In this document: in pieces, positions 30,201 to 38,996 of the stretch
How the letters are laid out: each line of letters starts with the position of its first letter
How positions within the stretch are numbered: position 1 is the first letter of the stretch
From: Symbiodinium sp. CCMP2592
Taxonomy: Eukaryota; Sar; Dinophyceae; Suessiales; Symbiodiniaceae
DNA length: 64,000 nt
Direction: 5' to 3'
Assembly: GCA_905221615.1 (NCBI GenBank)
Contig: CAJNDT010003846.1
Coordinates: 616,280-680,279 of the forward strand
Notes under the pieces: generated by a model
Told to the model about the DNA's origin: nothing
What the model saw: the letters and a program-made list of their open reading frames with translations, nothing else
The model's database searches: none
Made by a program: the position numbers and the translations under genes

Positions 30201-33200
30201 ATCTCACCTTCGTAGATCACGGTGAGCTTCCAATTCCCGGCAAGGATAGTCGCTTAGTATTTCTTATTCTCTATGATGGAGCAACAAACTTGTTGACTGC
30301 CGAAGTAGTCCAGGATAAAGAAGAACATACTACAATGTCGATTATGAATGACTACTTTGAGAAATTTCAGATCAACCCAAAGGTTGTAGTTGGAGATCAA
30401 GCATTCATGACTCCAAAAATGGAGGCTTATTACAATCGGCAGAATATCAAGCCTGTGGCAACAGGACCTGGAACACCATGGCCCAACAGGGCCGAAGCTG
30501 CTGTAAGATTGCTGAAGCATCAGATTAAGCTCATACTTCAGATCCTGAAGGATGGTGACCCGCAGTATAACGGAATCACCATGAAGTATGGCAACCTCGT
30601 TCGCCAAGCATGTTTGGCAAGAAACTCTTCGATTACCTACGGAGGAGTTACTCCTTTAGAAATGGCCTTTGGAAGGCGTCCTCGAGATGTTATAACACCA
30701 GAGAACGCTGATCCCAATCAGTTGACAGGTAATCCAACTGATACGGAAGTCACTGCGAGAGCCATTAAGGAGCTTGCCAACAGGGCTTACCAAGAGGCAC
30801 GCCAATCTGATGATCTGCGTAGAGATCTTGCAGCCAGACTGTCAATGACCCAAGGACCTTTCTCTTTGGGAGATAAGGTTTTCTACTGGTCAGAAGATAA
30901 GTCTAAGATTGGATCCACTGGGTCCAAACATGGATCTTGGCTAAAAGGAAAGGTGATCTCCGAACTCGGAGGATCCATGGTAGGTGTGGATCTTGGAACA
31001 CGCATCGTCCGCGTCAATATCTCAAAACTGAGGAAAAATTATGACATAACATCTGATGTGGAGATTCCTCTCGCGCCTGATGAGGAAACTCTGACGTCAG
31101 AAGGTTCTGACCACGCAAGTTGCATGGTCACCTTCGATGCTTCCCTGCAGTCGACAGACCTAACGGTTCCACATCAAGAGTGTCACTGGCAGGTCACCAG
31201 CACTGGGAAGATTGACTTCCTAGAACTCTACGGCGGATCTCCCCGCATGAGTCACAAGGCTGCCCTGTCAGGTCTGCGAGTAGGTCAGCCAGTCGATTTG
31301 CGTAGCGGTCTAGATCTTGAGCAACCGCAAGGTCGCTCCAATCTTCTTAGGATCATCAAGGAACAAGAACCTACTATTATTGTTATGTCACCGGACCATT
31401 CTCAGTGGTCTAGCTGGTACTCACAGTGGAAGAAAGGCTCTGCCAAGAGACTTTCTGTTTTAAAATTCTGTGAATCGGTCGCAGACCACCAAATGAAGCT
31501 CGGACGTTACTTTGTTCTTGAGAACCCATACTACAGCAGGCTCTGGTCTTCACCAGAAGCAAAACGCCTGTTTTCTAATCATAAGATCAGCTATGAGGTC
31601 TGTAACCTACAGGCCTATGGCATGAAAGATCCAACAGGATACTATGAATCGAAATCCTCGATTTTTATGCACAACTTGCCACCGCAAGTTTTAATTCCTC
31701 TCCAGAGGCATTCTGCCAAAACGAAATCTCCAACATCTCCACCAGGAGACGAAAAGGGTATTCAAGGCTACGGTCTTAAAACGAAACTCGCACAAGTGTA
31801 TCCTTATGAATTCTGTGAGACTTTTGCCTCGTGTTTGGCAAGATTCCTGAAACGAGATGCGTATGCATCTCATCTGTCTTTAGTCACAGACATACTAGAA
31901 TACTCTGGAGATGAATGCCTCCAGGGACTTTCGGAACTTCTTGATCAGGAGTATTCGCTTTTGACAACAAATCCTCTCAAGGATTCAAAACTCCTGCAAG
32001 ATCCGAAAATCAGATCACTTGTTGCTAGAGTAAATTCTTTATCGAGTAAAACTGAATTACCATTGCATCATTCCAAACCATCACCGTCCCTTGATGCCTT
32101 GGTGTCAGACATTACTCGCCTTAGATCAAGACTCTTACCAGGGTCTGGTTTCGAACAGTGTACTCTATACAGAGGTACATTTGGAACAGTCAAAGCACTC
32201 ACCAGTGTAACTGATGGCGTTCTTGTCTTCTGGAACAAGAAGAAGCCCAATTCGACTATGACGTGTTGCTTGCCGCACCAGGTTTCCTGGAACAAGGTAC
32301 ACCCATCAACCTTCTCGGGGGTGCTCTTCCAGATGACAGGCGGCAAGACTTCACCGTCCGTGCGAACACCGCCGGATGTAATCATGTCGGACGAAGAGGT
32401 TTCGCCGTCAGACCCGTCAGAACCCATGAGCACTAATCGCTCACGGATCACATCTGACGATGTCTCTATGCCGGAACCAGATCAGCCGATGCCTCCCGGC
32501 ACGCCGCCGTCGCGTCCTCCTCCTCCCATACCTCCACCGCGACTACCGGCCGTTTCCTCCGATGAGCCCGTGGCTCCTGCTCGGGCTAAGCCTCGCGTGC
32601 ATCCGCCTCCTCGCGTTCCGTCTCCTCGGCGTCTGGGGGGTGATGTGTCGCCAAGGTCTTCATCGGAAAGGAAAGTTTCGCCGCACAAACAGAAATCACC
32701 TTCACAGGTGCCGACACCAAAACCTAAACCGAAGGCACATCCACAGGGACCCATTCTTCCGTTACAACAAGATGAAGAAGACACTGAAGAAGAACTGGTC
32801 CCAGACGACCCCGGACAACCGTCCGCTCCTCCTCACACTTCTGGTTCACCAGAACCGGAGAGCGATGCCGAGTCAGAAAACACAAGGTATTACTCTGATG
32901 AGGAAGGTGACTTGGTCGTAGATGAGAAGGACTGGGTCCTTCTCACAGAAGAACAGAAACTGTGCAGTAACACAGGTTCTTTCTCCATGCCTCGGTACAT
33001 GCATGGCGGACCCGTAGACATCAGAGAGGTAACATCAAGAGTGAGGTCAGACCGAACACGGTATAAACCCACCAAAAGGTTCCGATCTGACATTCGTGAA
33101 GAGTACGATCTTCTCACGGAAGAGGACAAGGCCTTATCCCTAAGTTCCCCCAGGAACTCAGCGAATCTGACCCAGAAGGCACAACGGAAGGAGGCAACTG

Positions 33201-35077
33201 CCAAGGAAAAGCGTGAGATGAAGAAACAGTTTGATGAAGCGAAAGCAGCAGAATATCAGAGCTGGCTAGACAATGATGTCTTTGAGCTCGTCGATACACG
33301 GAAACTCGGAAACATCCGAAATTATGTCACTGGTCGATGGGTCCTGACTCTAAAAAGAGACAAGGACGGAAACTTCCTTAAGTGCAAGGCCCGATGGGTC
33401 CTGAGAGGTTTCCAGGATCGACAGAAGGACATTCAGCAAACTGATAGTCCTGCTGCGAGTCGCCCAGGTTTCCGCTTAGCGATTCAACTAGCAGCTAACA
33501 AGCTGTGGAATCTGACACACATCGACCTAAAGACTGCTTTCCTGCAGGGTGAAGCCTATGATGAGTCGAGAGACATAATCTGTCAGATTCCTCCTGAAGC
33601 AGGTTATCCTTCCTACATTGCAGCGAGGATGAAGAAACCCGCTTATGGACTTAACGATGCACCTCGAAGATGGTGGAACATCGTTGATAAGGCACTCCTG
33701 TCTTATGGCCTGGTGCCAACCCGTGCGGATCGCTGTACATATGTTCTGTATGGTAAGAAGTCTGCAACAGCAGATGCTGAGCTCAAGAAGTCTCAGCCAA
33801 AGACCATGGAATCAGCGATTGACTATCTCCTAGATCCCATAGCAGGCAACAATGCCAAGGGTAGACAGGTACATGGAGTAGTCTGTTTGCATGTAGATGA
33901 CCTGTGCATGGCCGGTGATGACACCTTTCGTAAGGCCGTGATTGAATCGATCAAAAAGGAGTTTGCAGTAGGTTCTGAAGACACGAATGATATCATGTTT
34001 GTAGGACAGAGATTAGTCTGGAAGGATGCTACAGCATCAGTGCCAGCACATATCTCAGTAAATCAGAACCTAGCTGTTGAAGCTCTAGAAGAAATTGTTT
34101 TTGACAAGAAGCTCAACAATGAGCAACAATGCACACCACAGCAGCACACTGCTTATAGAAGTGTTTTAGGACAGATCAACTGGCTACAAAGCCGGACTCA
34201 AGCTCACATCTGTTATCGCTTCAGTCGGTGTGCGAGCAAGGCTGCCAAGCCTACTATCGGTGATATTCGAGAATTGAACAAGCTTGTTAGGATTTTGAAG
34301 TCTACCGAAGTAGAATTGCGTTTTTGGCCGCTGAAAGGAAATCTCAGAATCCTCGGTTACCCTGATGCTTCCTACAGGAACAATGATGACAAATCATCTC
34401 AGAGAGCACATGTTATTTTCCTTGCTGAAGATCGAAATCCAAAGCTAAAGGGAATGAAACAATCAGCAGCAGCTGCTTCTTCCAAGAAGAACGATTTCTC
34501 TGAATCCTCTATTAAGGAAACATCCTCGAGAGGTAGCCTGGTGGATTATGAGTCTCACAAGATTACGACAACCACAATGTCCACAACAGTGGCAGAGCTT
34601 AACGCACTGATGCGTTGCTTTGGTACCTGCCTGTTCCTCAAGGGACTTTGGGCAGATCTCTCATCAGAGACCGTACCTATACATATCAGAACAGATGCGA
34701 ACAATCTTGTGACAACAGCAGGCACGACACACCTTCCAGAGCAGAAGGAAACTCACCATCTTATACAGATGCTTCGTAAGGAATCCAACTCTGGATCTTT
34801 AGATGACCTAGCTCATGTAAGCTCGAAGTACTGCCTAGCTGATGCATTAACAAAGCATTCGGCGCAACCTGATGAGCTTATCAAGGCTCTGGAAACAGGA
34901 AATTTACCAGAAACAGACATTCATCCACCCTTCCGTGAACTTCTTCAACATAAAGCTTTCACTGTTCGGTGGATCATAGACAACCTTAAGAATGCCGCTA
35001 CAGCGGTAGCCTTCCTTGGAATTGATGTCTCAACAGAGATTTACCGATTATTTTACTGCCAAGGAACATGGTGGTAG
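27209..35077 (+). CDS. Copia Gag-Pol polyprotein, intact
   Basis: 2622 residues from ATG 27209. Gag occupies ~1-420 with a capsid-like helical region (WRFLGLFKAWKGNQDFVTWI) followed by a Gly-Lys/Arg-rich basic segment (KGKGKEKGKGGKGKGK, ~405-450) in place of a CCHC knuckle. Aspartic protease: VILDSGCTRAMG with D591. Integrase: HHCC zinc motif (~935-975, HRKHRH...CSACQ), then D1003, D1063 and E1096 (DDE, 32 residues between D and E). A Pro/Ser/Glu-rich spacer (~1720-1930) follows. RT: HIDLKTAFLQG (~2105) and HVDD (~2228-2231). RNase H: GYPDASYRNND, TTVAELNALMR, RTDANNL and KYCLADALTKH. All catalytic residues are present, so the protein could be active. Integrase precedes RT, which defines the copia class. 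Confidence 0.95.
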   Translation: MSSSHSEADGSSQSSGGYENEETSQGPATYVAQSYATSDRMLASLGITPKIAPAYDGTTSWFEYEQLIDDWCDITTLDDTKRGPSLKTRLSGLAAVQKESLNRERLAAPDGVDYFKKKMRPFFVKGEQYVFLWRFLGLFKAWKGNQDFVTWIAKFEIVLQRVKNSWMDLLPEIALEDAHPDFMQAVQADQTFLRLQDATERDTYAARFFETWNKERLDNHRRAFPLNDNLLALLFLVQSDLNEMQRERLVTALTNQGHRIETYTYPVVRQTMFDQFSTTRTGLQDPNIRHSSHKKDRHGRRDQRRKRGGRNFLILDQGEYDGVDGFWLQDEDTLEEGFLAAEDEEAVFWTVDDHEAFVARRFKKGRRPRMRPGSPGRAKGGKRKGRGRFRSYRGKGRANQAEHDPTDSSYFGKGKGKEKGKGGKGKGKGKDKGDKGSSFKGTKAKGKGKDTAKSASLQGDQTGSPQAYESSTAPSWDSWYEDSYYTDSSWNYAAYDDQTSYTYYASQASRRKTRRKKRRNQAGSSGRGTDPSAHQEPVYNSSVSYVPQVSEPSEGQGVETATAVFPLQHTVLSALTERINLDKSPTFVILDSGCTRAMGSRYAVNRLIKAVKQHAPGMIDFTFSPSNTKFSFADSETALIKERVTLWFNTTPRRDTTIEVLDQGRVPILFSIEQMRNLRMTLECSPTADLATCEAFGLYKTPLPISTNNHLVLDLLGFTSTRKYLPKSGTSFSATETALGANKPYTRIPEGRCPACAGQKRAHTYLKGCDKAPEGAADPPPKRISGKKKPLPSDPAESSAKKLDPPEPSGDAPEPSGPSEPSSGSRDKPAESSAPHEPPEEERLEVPPAKIKTPKGLKNLLKKSRKYAVKPPVEEKSKVPGADDGTEVRPLESREYPAPGTDSPTGEEIVAEPSPSLPIALRRIHEKLKDPVELYKLHRKHRHMSTDQFKRRTKALQIPKEIYELYDQLVKKCSACQEHVRAPSRAKISGLRSETFGDLTFVDHGELPIPGKDSRLVFLILYDGATNLLTAEVVQDKEEHTTMSIMNDYFEKFQINPKVVVGDQAFMTPKMEAYYNRQNIKPVATGPGTPWPNRAEAAVRLLKHQIKLILQILKDGDPQYNGITMKYGNLVRQACLARNSSITYGGVTPLEMAFGRRPRDVITPENADPNQLTGNPTDTEVTARAIKELANRAYQEARQSDDLRRDLAARLSMTQGPFSLGDKVFYWSEDKSKIGSTGSKHGSWLKGKVISELGGSMVGVDLGTRIVRVNISKLRKNYDITSDVEIPLAPDEETLTSEGSDHASCMVTFDASLQSTDLTVPHQECHWQVTSTGKIDFLELYGGSPRMSHKAALSGLRVGQPVDLRSGLDLEQPQGRSNLLRIIKEQEPTIIVMSPDHSQWSSWYSQWKKGSAKRLSVLKFCESVADHQMKLGRYFVLENPYYSRLWSSPEAKRLFSNHKISYEVCNLQAYGMKDPTGYYESKSSIFMHNLPPQVLIPLQRHSAKTKSPTSPPGDEKGIQGYGLKTKLAQVYPYEFCETFASCLARFLKRDAYASHLSLVTDILEYSGDECLQGLSELLDQEYSLLTTNPLKDSKLLQDPKIRSLVARVNSLSSKTELPLHHSKPSPSLDALVSDITRLRSRLLPGSGFEQCTLYRGTFGTVKALTSVTDGVLVFWNKKKPNSTMTCCLPHQVSWNKVHPSTFSGVLFQMTGGKTSPSVRTPPDVIMSDEEVSPSDPSEPMSTNRSRITSDDVSMPEPDQPMPPGTPPSRPPPPIPPPRLPAVSSDEPVAPARAKPRVHPPPRVPSPRRLGGDVSPRSSSERKVSPHKQKSPSQVPTPKPKPKAHPQGPILPLQQDEEDTEEELVPDDPGQPSAPPHTSGSPEPESDAESENTRYYSDEEGDLVVDEKDWVLLTEEQKLCSNTGSFSMPRYMHGGPVDIREVTSRVRSDRTRYKPTKRFRSDIREEYDLLTEEDKALSLSSPRNSANLTQKAQRKEATAKEKREMKKQFDEAKAAEYQSWLDNDVFELVDTRKLGNIRNYVTGRWVLTLKRDKDGNFLKCKARWVLRGFQDRQKDIQQTDSPAASRPGFRLAIQLAANKLWNLTHIDLKTAFLQGEAYDESRDIICQIPPEAGYPSYIAARMKKPAYGLNDAPRRWWNIVDKALLSYGLVPTRADRCTYVLYGKKSATADAELKKSQPKTMESAIDYLLDPIAGNNAKGRQVHGVVCLHVDDLCMAGDDTFRKAVIESIKKEFAVGSEDTNDIMFVGQRLVWKDATASVPAHISVNQNLAVEALEEIVFDKKLNNEQQCTPQQHTAYRSVLGQINWLQSRTQAHICYRFSRCASKAAKPTIGDIRELNKLVRILKSTEVELRFWPLKGNLRILGYPDASYRNNDDKSSQRAHVIFLAEDRNPKLKGMKQSAAAASSKKNDFSESSIKETSSRGSLVDYESHKITTTTMSTTVAELNALMRCFGTCLFLKGLWADLSSETVPIHIRTDANNLVTTAGTTHLPEQKETHHLIQMLRKESNSGSLDDLAHVSSKYCLADALTKHSAQPDELIKALETGNLPETDIHPPFRELLQHKAFTVRWIIDNLKNAATAVAFLGIDVSTEIYRLFYCQGTWW

Positions 35078-35135
35078 TCTTGTTTGCTGGTAGCACAACC
35101 ATGTGCTGGATTTTCTATTTAGACTGTTTTCCGTC

Positions 35136-35155
35136 TAAAAGAAAATTTGTGTCTG
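35136..35155 (+). other. Internal copy of the polypurine-tract region (possible central PPT)
   Basis: The 20 bases starting TAAAAGAAAATT and ending GTGTCTG match the 3' PPT region at 42496-42515 at 19 of 20 positions. It lies 59 bp after the pol stop. It may be a central plus-strand primer, a relic of a former 3' end, or, because TCTGCAG follows directly, a splice-acceptor region for the downstream ORFs. Confidence 0.55.
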
Positions 35156-35301
35156 CAGGCTGCGTTTTCATCAAGATCGGACATGTTCATGAGAACTATA
35201 TGTTCTGTATCATCCGCAGCCGCTTTCAGCCTCGAGCCTCACAGCAATCAGCCTTTTGAGCTAACCAAGCATTCCTGATCCTGTTTGGTCATCGTGCCGT
35301 A

Positions 35302-35826
35302 ATGAGCACACGATCAAACTTCCGTAGCCGTGATGGACACGCCCTACCCAGGGCAGTACAGGCGTACCATGAGCGACATCCACACATGGATAGCTCGTAC
35401 CCCGAGTCTCGTCGGGAAGCATCACGTCGACACACCGAACACGGTGGACACCGATTTCACAAACGTGAGAAAAATCACGAGCCTCCATACATTTACATGG
35501 GTCACCAACAGGTGTTCAATCCGCATCCAAGAGATCTTGCTGAACTGATCTCACGATGTGGCCATGCGAGTCGAGCAAGGCTCACTCCAATCTCCAGACA
35601 TGGAGTCAGGCTCTACGAAGGAGTCCTTCAAGGACCATGGGACAACAGTCCCCTTTTATACTGGGATAACAACGTGGGTAATCACGCTCGTGATCCACGC
35701 CAGTTTTGTACGATGCTTGCACATCACCTTCAGACTGGCCTCCCACAGGAGGTAAAACAATGTGTGAGTCTTGATGCATCGGAGAATATGACTATTCCTC
35801 CTCAGTGCCAAGACTGGCAGAGGTAA
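35302..35826 (+). CDS. Copia accessory ORF A, N-terminal segment
   Basis: 174 residues from ATG 35302, 224 bp after pol. Basic His/Arg-rich start, then PPYIYMGHQQVFNPHPRDLAELI and a CGHASRARLTPISRHGVRLYEG stretch, which looks globular. The stop TAA is followed by an open +1 frame (ORF B) with no intervening stop at the junction, so A and B may be one protein. RHGVRLYEG is reminiscent of the RNA 2'-phosphotransferase N-terminal motif (RH-x-P) but the match is weak. Confidence 0.45.
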   Translation: MSTRSNFRSRDGHALPRAVQAYHERHPHMDSSYPESRREASRRHTEHGGHRFHKREKNHEPPYIYMGHQQVFNPHPRDLAELISRCGHASRARLTPISRHGVRLYEGVLQGPWDNSPLLYWDNNVGNHARDPRQFCTMLAHHLQTGLPQEVKQCVSLDASENMTIPPQCQDWQR

Positions 35827-35845
35827 CAGGTCTCTCACCAGAGAT

Positions 35846-37105
35846 GTGCTTCCACATTCTTTCCAAGACAACAGAGTCGGAAGGTGGTTGGCACACTCAA
35901 CAAGACACCTTCAGAACCAGCGCCCTGATCTCTTTGCTGGCCAACACAATTATCTTCTGGACATGTCCAAGTTGGCCGATGCAGAGCTCGCACAGTATAC
36001 ACCACAAGAGATCGCGCTTGGTGTCCTCCTCAACACTAAGTCCAGGTTCGTGGTCACTATGGTTTATAACCAAGATGGCAAGGCCGAAACCACAGATGCC
36101 GCCGTTACCATCCCACCGGATGCAAATGTGCTGACCATGACCAAAGTTTTCCTCTCGGCAGTGGGAGGACACGGTTCACGACGAACTCTACCAAGAGTTG
36201 AAGAACCAGATCCTGAAGAAGAGAGGCCAAGGTCACACATGACCATCTCAGACTTCATGGCAACGGGCAGCAATCCAGTGCAGTCCCGTGCACAGCGTCT
36301 TTCCACTAACGCGCCGAGACCCGTAGGCATGGAGGATTTTGTTCGACAGAACAATCCTTGTTACATCATGCATGCCACGGACCTACAGGCATTATCCTCA
36401 ATCCTGAGGCACGGTCTGGTACCATCAAACCTCCTATCTCAGGTGGTTACCTCACCAGGTCTTCAAGCTCTCGTGAATGAAAACAGTCGTTCCAACAGGG
36501 ACACTGTTCAGTTTTCAACGCTAGACCTGGCGAATCCTAATCCGACCCTGTTGCGTGCCAACAAGGCACTGCTTCTAGTATTCGACGCAAATAACGTAGT
36601 GAACGAAGTCACAAACATGTGGCAGTCGCAAGCAGGGATGTTTGCTACACCAGAGGTAGTGCATGCCCGTACTCTTAGCGCCGTATTCGCACCCTCTGAA
36701 CCACTCTGGGTATCATCGCAATACGATGAGCTCAAGAGCATCGGACCATGGTGGGCAGACCACTGCTCCGAACAGATGCCGTCAGCGACTTACGAGTCGA
36801 AGAAATGGTGCGCAAATTACGGCCAAGAGATCGAATCGACACTTCGGAAGGTGTCAAAGCGAAATCTGCCTCCAGAGCCTCCCAAGGCTAGATCTTCTCA
36901 CAAGAAGTCTTTCTCTCTGCCAAATACAGAGGCTGACACAGCTCCAAACCTGGAGCAAACCGCTTCTGCAGGTGAGGTACCTCCGAAAACGGAGACTACT
37001 GCAAAGGAGATCCATCCTCCAAGCCCGGCAGGCCGAGGCAGACAAGGATCCGGACAGTCTTATGGGACAGCTCTGGAACTCCGACGGCACCAGAAGCGCC
37101 ACTGA
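35846..37105 (+). CDS. Copia accessory ORF B with Tpt1/KptA-like H-x-T motif
   Basis: 419 residues; the start is a GTG, and the frame is already open at the end of ORF A, so initiation is uncertain. Around residue 170-195 the sequence NPCYIMHATDLQALSSIL is followed by RHGLVPS and, later, VQFSTLD. This matches the H-G-T...IL-x-x-G(L)-x-P...HLS progression of Tpt1/KptA RNA 2'-phosphotransferases, which remove a 2'-phosphate from RNA using NAD+. From about residue 360 the frame becomes low-complexity, and coding character moves to the +1 frame near 37030. The enzyme assignment is tentative because the Arg residues of the site cannot be checked. Confidence 0.5.
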   Translation: MLPHSFQDNRVGRWLAHSTRHLQNQRPDLFAGQHNYLLDMSKLADAELAQYTPQEIALGVLLNTKSRFVVTMVYNQDGKAETTDAAVTIPPDANVLTMTKVFLSAVGGHGSRRTLPRVEEPDPEEERPRSHMTISDFMATGSNPVQSRAQRLSTNAPRPVGMEDFVRQNNPCYIMHATDLQALSSILRHGLVPSNLLSQVVTSPGLQALVNENSRSNRDTVQFSTLDLANPNPTLLRANKALLLVFDANNVVNEVTNMWQSQAGMFATPEVVHARTLSAVFAPSEPLWVSSQYDELKSIGPWWADHCSEQMPSATYESKKWCANYGQEIESTLRKVSKRNLPPEPPKARSSHKKSFSLPNTEADTAPNLEQTASAGEVPPKTETTAKEIHPPSPAGRGRQGSGQSYGTALELRRHQKRH

Positions 37106-38996
37106 AGTTCTTAAGATAACGACAGGTCACAAACCTCCAGAACCTGTTCAGGATACTTCTGCCAACGTAGTTCCTCCCAAGGAAGAATCTTCTGGAACAG
37201 AGACGGAACCTGAGGAACCAGATCCTAACCAGGATTGTGACGAAGAATCAGACGTTGAGTCGGCATCAAGCGAAAAGAGCGAAAAGAGCGAAAAGAGCTC
37301 AAAATCTTCGTCATCCTCAGAACTCCGAGTTGATGTTAATCCGTCTCACAAGACGAACTCTGCACCTGCAGCGTCAGAGGAGAAGAAAGAATCTCCCACG
37401 GAAGAGATCACAGAGAAACTTGAGAAGGTCAAACTTGACCAACCAAAGCCTGAAACAGAATATGTTCAGAGTTCAGACGAAGAGCCAAGGAAACCAAAAT
37501 CTCCTAAAAAGGAGAAGGAAAAATTCCTAGTTCTCTTCGATCCTGAAACAGAAACTTATTATCGAGTCAACAGAAGCAAGCTCAACCTCGAATACGAGGA
37601 GCCTGCTGATGAGGAAGACCTCGTAAGAGAACATGAGCGCATCAGCGCTCGAATTCGAGAAAATCGCAAGCACCGAATCTCGAAGTCATCGTCTAACCCG
37701 GCTATGCAACAGGAAATGCAAGAGAGAATCTGGGTTAGTCGATGGAATCGAAAAATCCGAAGTCCACTCATGATCAAAGATTCTGAGGCTCCTGACGAAG
37801 AGGAGTGGGACAGACCCAGAGAGTCGGCATCTTCCTCCTCTGCACCTCCTACCAAGGAGAGATTTGTAGGAGTACGCAGGACAGCCATGAGCCTTAACCA
37901 AAGGATACGGATGTTGCCTCGACCAGACAATCCTCTCTGCGATCTCTGCAAACAGCCTACAGGCTATTTTTGCTATTCCTGTGGTACGATTGTATGTGCA
38001 GACTGTCGACTTACCCCACAGGGTAAACAACGGATGTGCGAGTGCGTCTTGCCAATCGATTGCCTCGAGACCTCTAAAGTGTCAGCAGGAATGACCTCAG
38101 AAGAGCGTCAGTTTTTATACGAGGCCATCCTCACACATGAGGACGTAGATTTGGCAGTCCAGAAAATCAACATGTATTGCGACCACGCAAGAAATCTGTT
38201 CGAGAAGGACCATCCAGGCGTTGATCCATGCAGCCTTGATGATATTAGGAACAATCCTCCGAATACGTATGACAGCTCCACAGAGGCTCCAACCCTGGAG
38301 GAATACAAGAGCATTAACAAGAGTCACATCAATATCAAGGACTCTAGAACAAGCCACCCGGCTTCTTTTCTCTCTCTTACTGGCTACGAAGACAAACTGG
38401 TGCTCGACGCACATTACGAGATAGTTCGCAATAGGATGGCCGGTGTTAACGAGAAGAGAGAATACATTGAAGGCTCAAACCCAGACAGCGTATCGCTAAA
38501 CCTAGTGGTATTCAACTGGGGAAATATGGATCGAGCGCCGGTGCCCGCAGGGAATCCCAAAAAGAAGCTCAAACCTGAGAAGGGATTCGATTATCACCCT
38601 CTTATTGACATGTGCTTCAACAATTCAGCTCATATTACCCTCGTACTCGAGGCAGGAGCACTTGCGTCAGAGTATTCGATCGCAACCATGCGACAACATG
38701 AATACAGGGGGATGCTAATCCATTCTCCTCCCAAGGAGCCTGAGGCACCCTCGATGTATATTGGAGTCAAGGGTGACCCAACAACAGACATCGCTCTCGT
38801 CCACCACTTTTACCGTCATCGAACAATGAAGCCTAAGAATGGTGGTCCCAAGAAGCGACTGTGGGCATGCCACGGTGCGGTATGCCGCCTCACCTTTGGG
38901 TACCACAGTACCATACCAGGAGGCAAAAGAATGGGTCCACCCATATTCTGGCCAAAGGATGACGAGAGACGAGTTCATGCAGATTATCGGATATGA
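37030..38996 (+). CDS. Copia accessory ORF C: acidic linker, B-box-like zinc finger, start of EEP-like fold
   Basis: The frame is open from 36663 (ATG), but before about 37030 it is antisensical to ORF B, so I give the likely coding part. A long Glu/Ser/Lys-rich linker comes first. Then a Cys cluster CDLCKQPTGYFCYSCGTIVC (~37940-38000) with the spacing of a B-box or small treble-clef finger. Then SLNLVVFNWGNMDR (~38490-38530) and THITLVLEAGAL-type strands, which resemble the first strands of endonuclease/exonuclease/phosphatase (EEP, APE-like) folds where N and E bind metal. Homology appears to switch to the +1 frame near 38897, in the ORF D frame. Confidence 0.5.
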
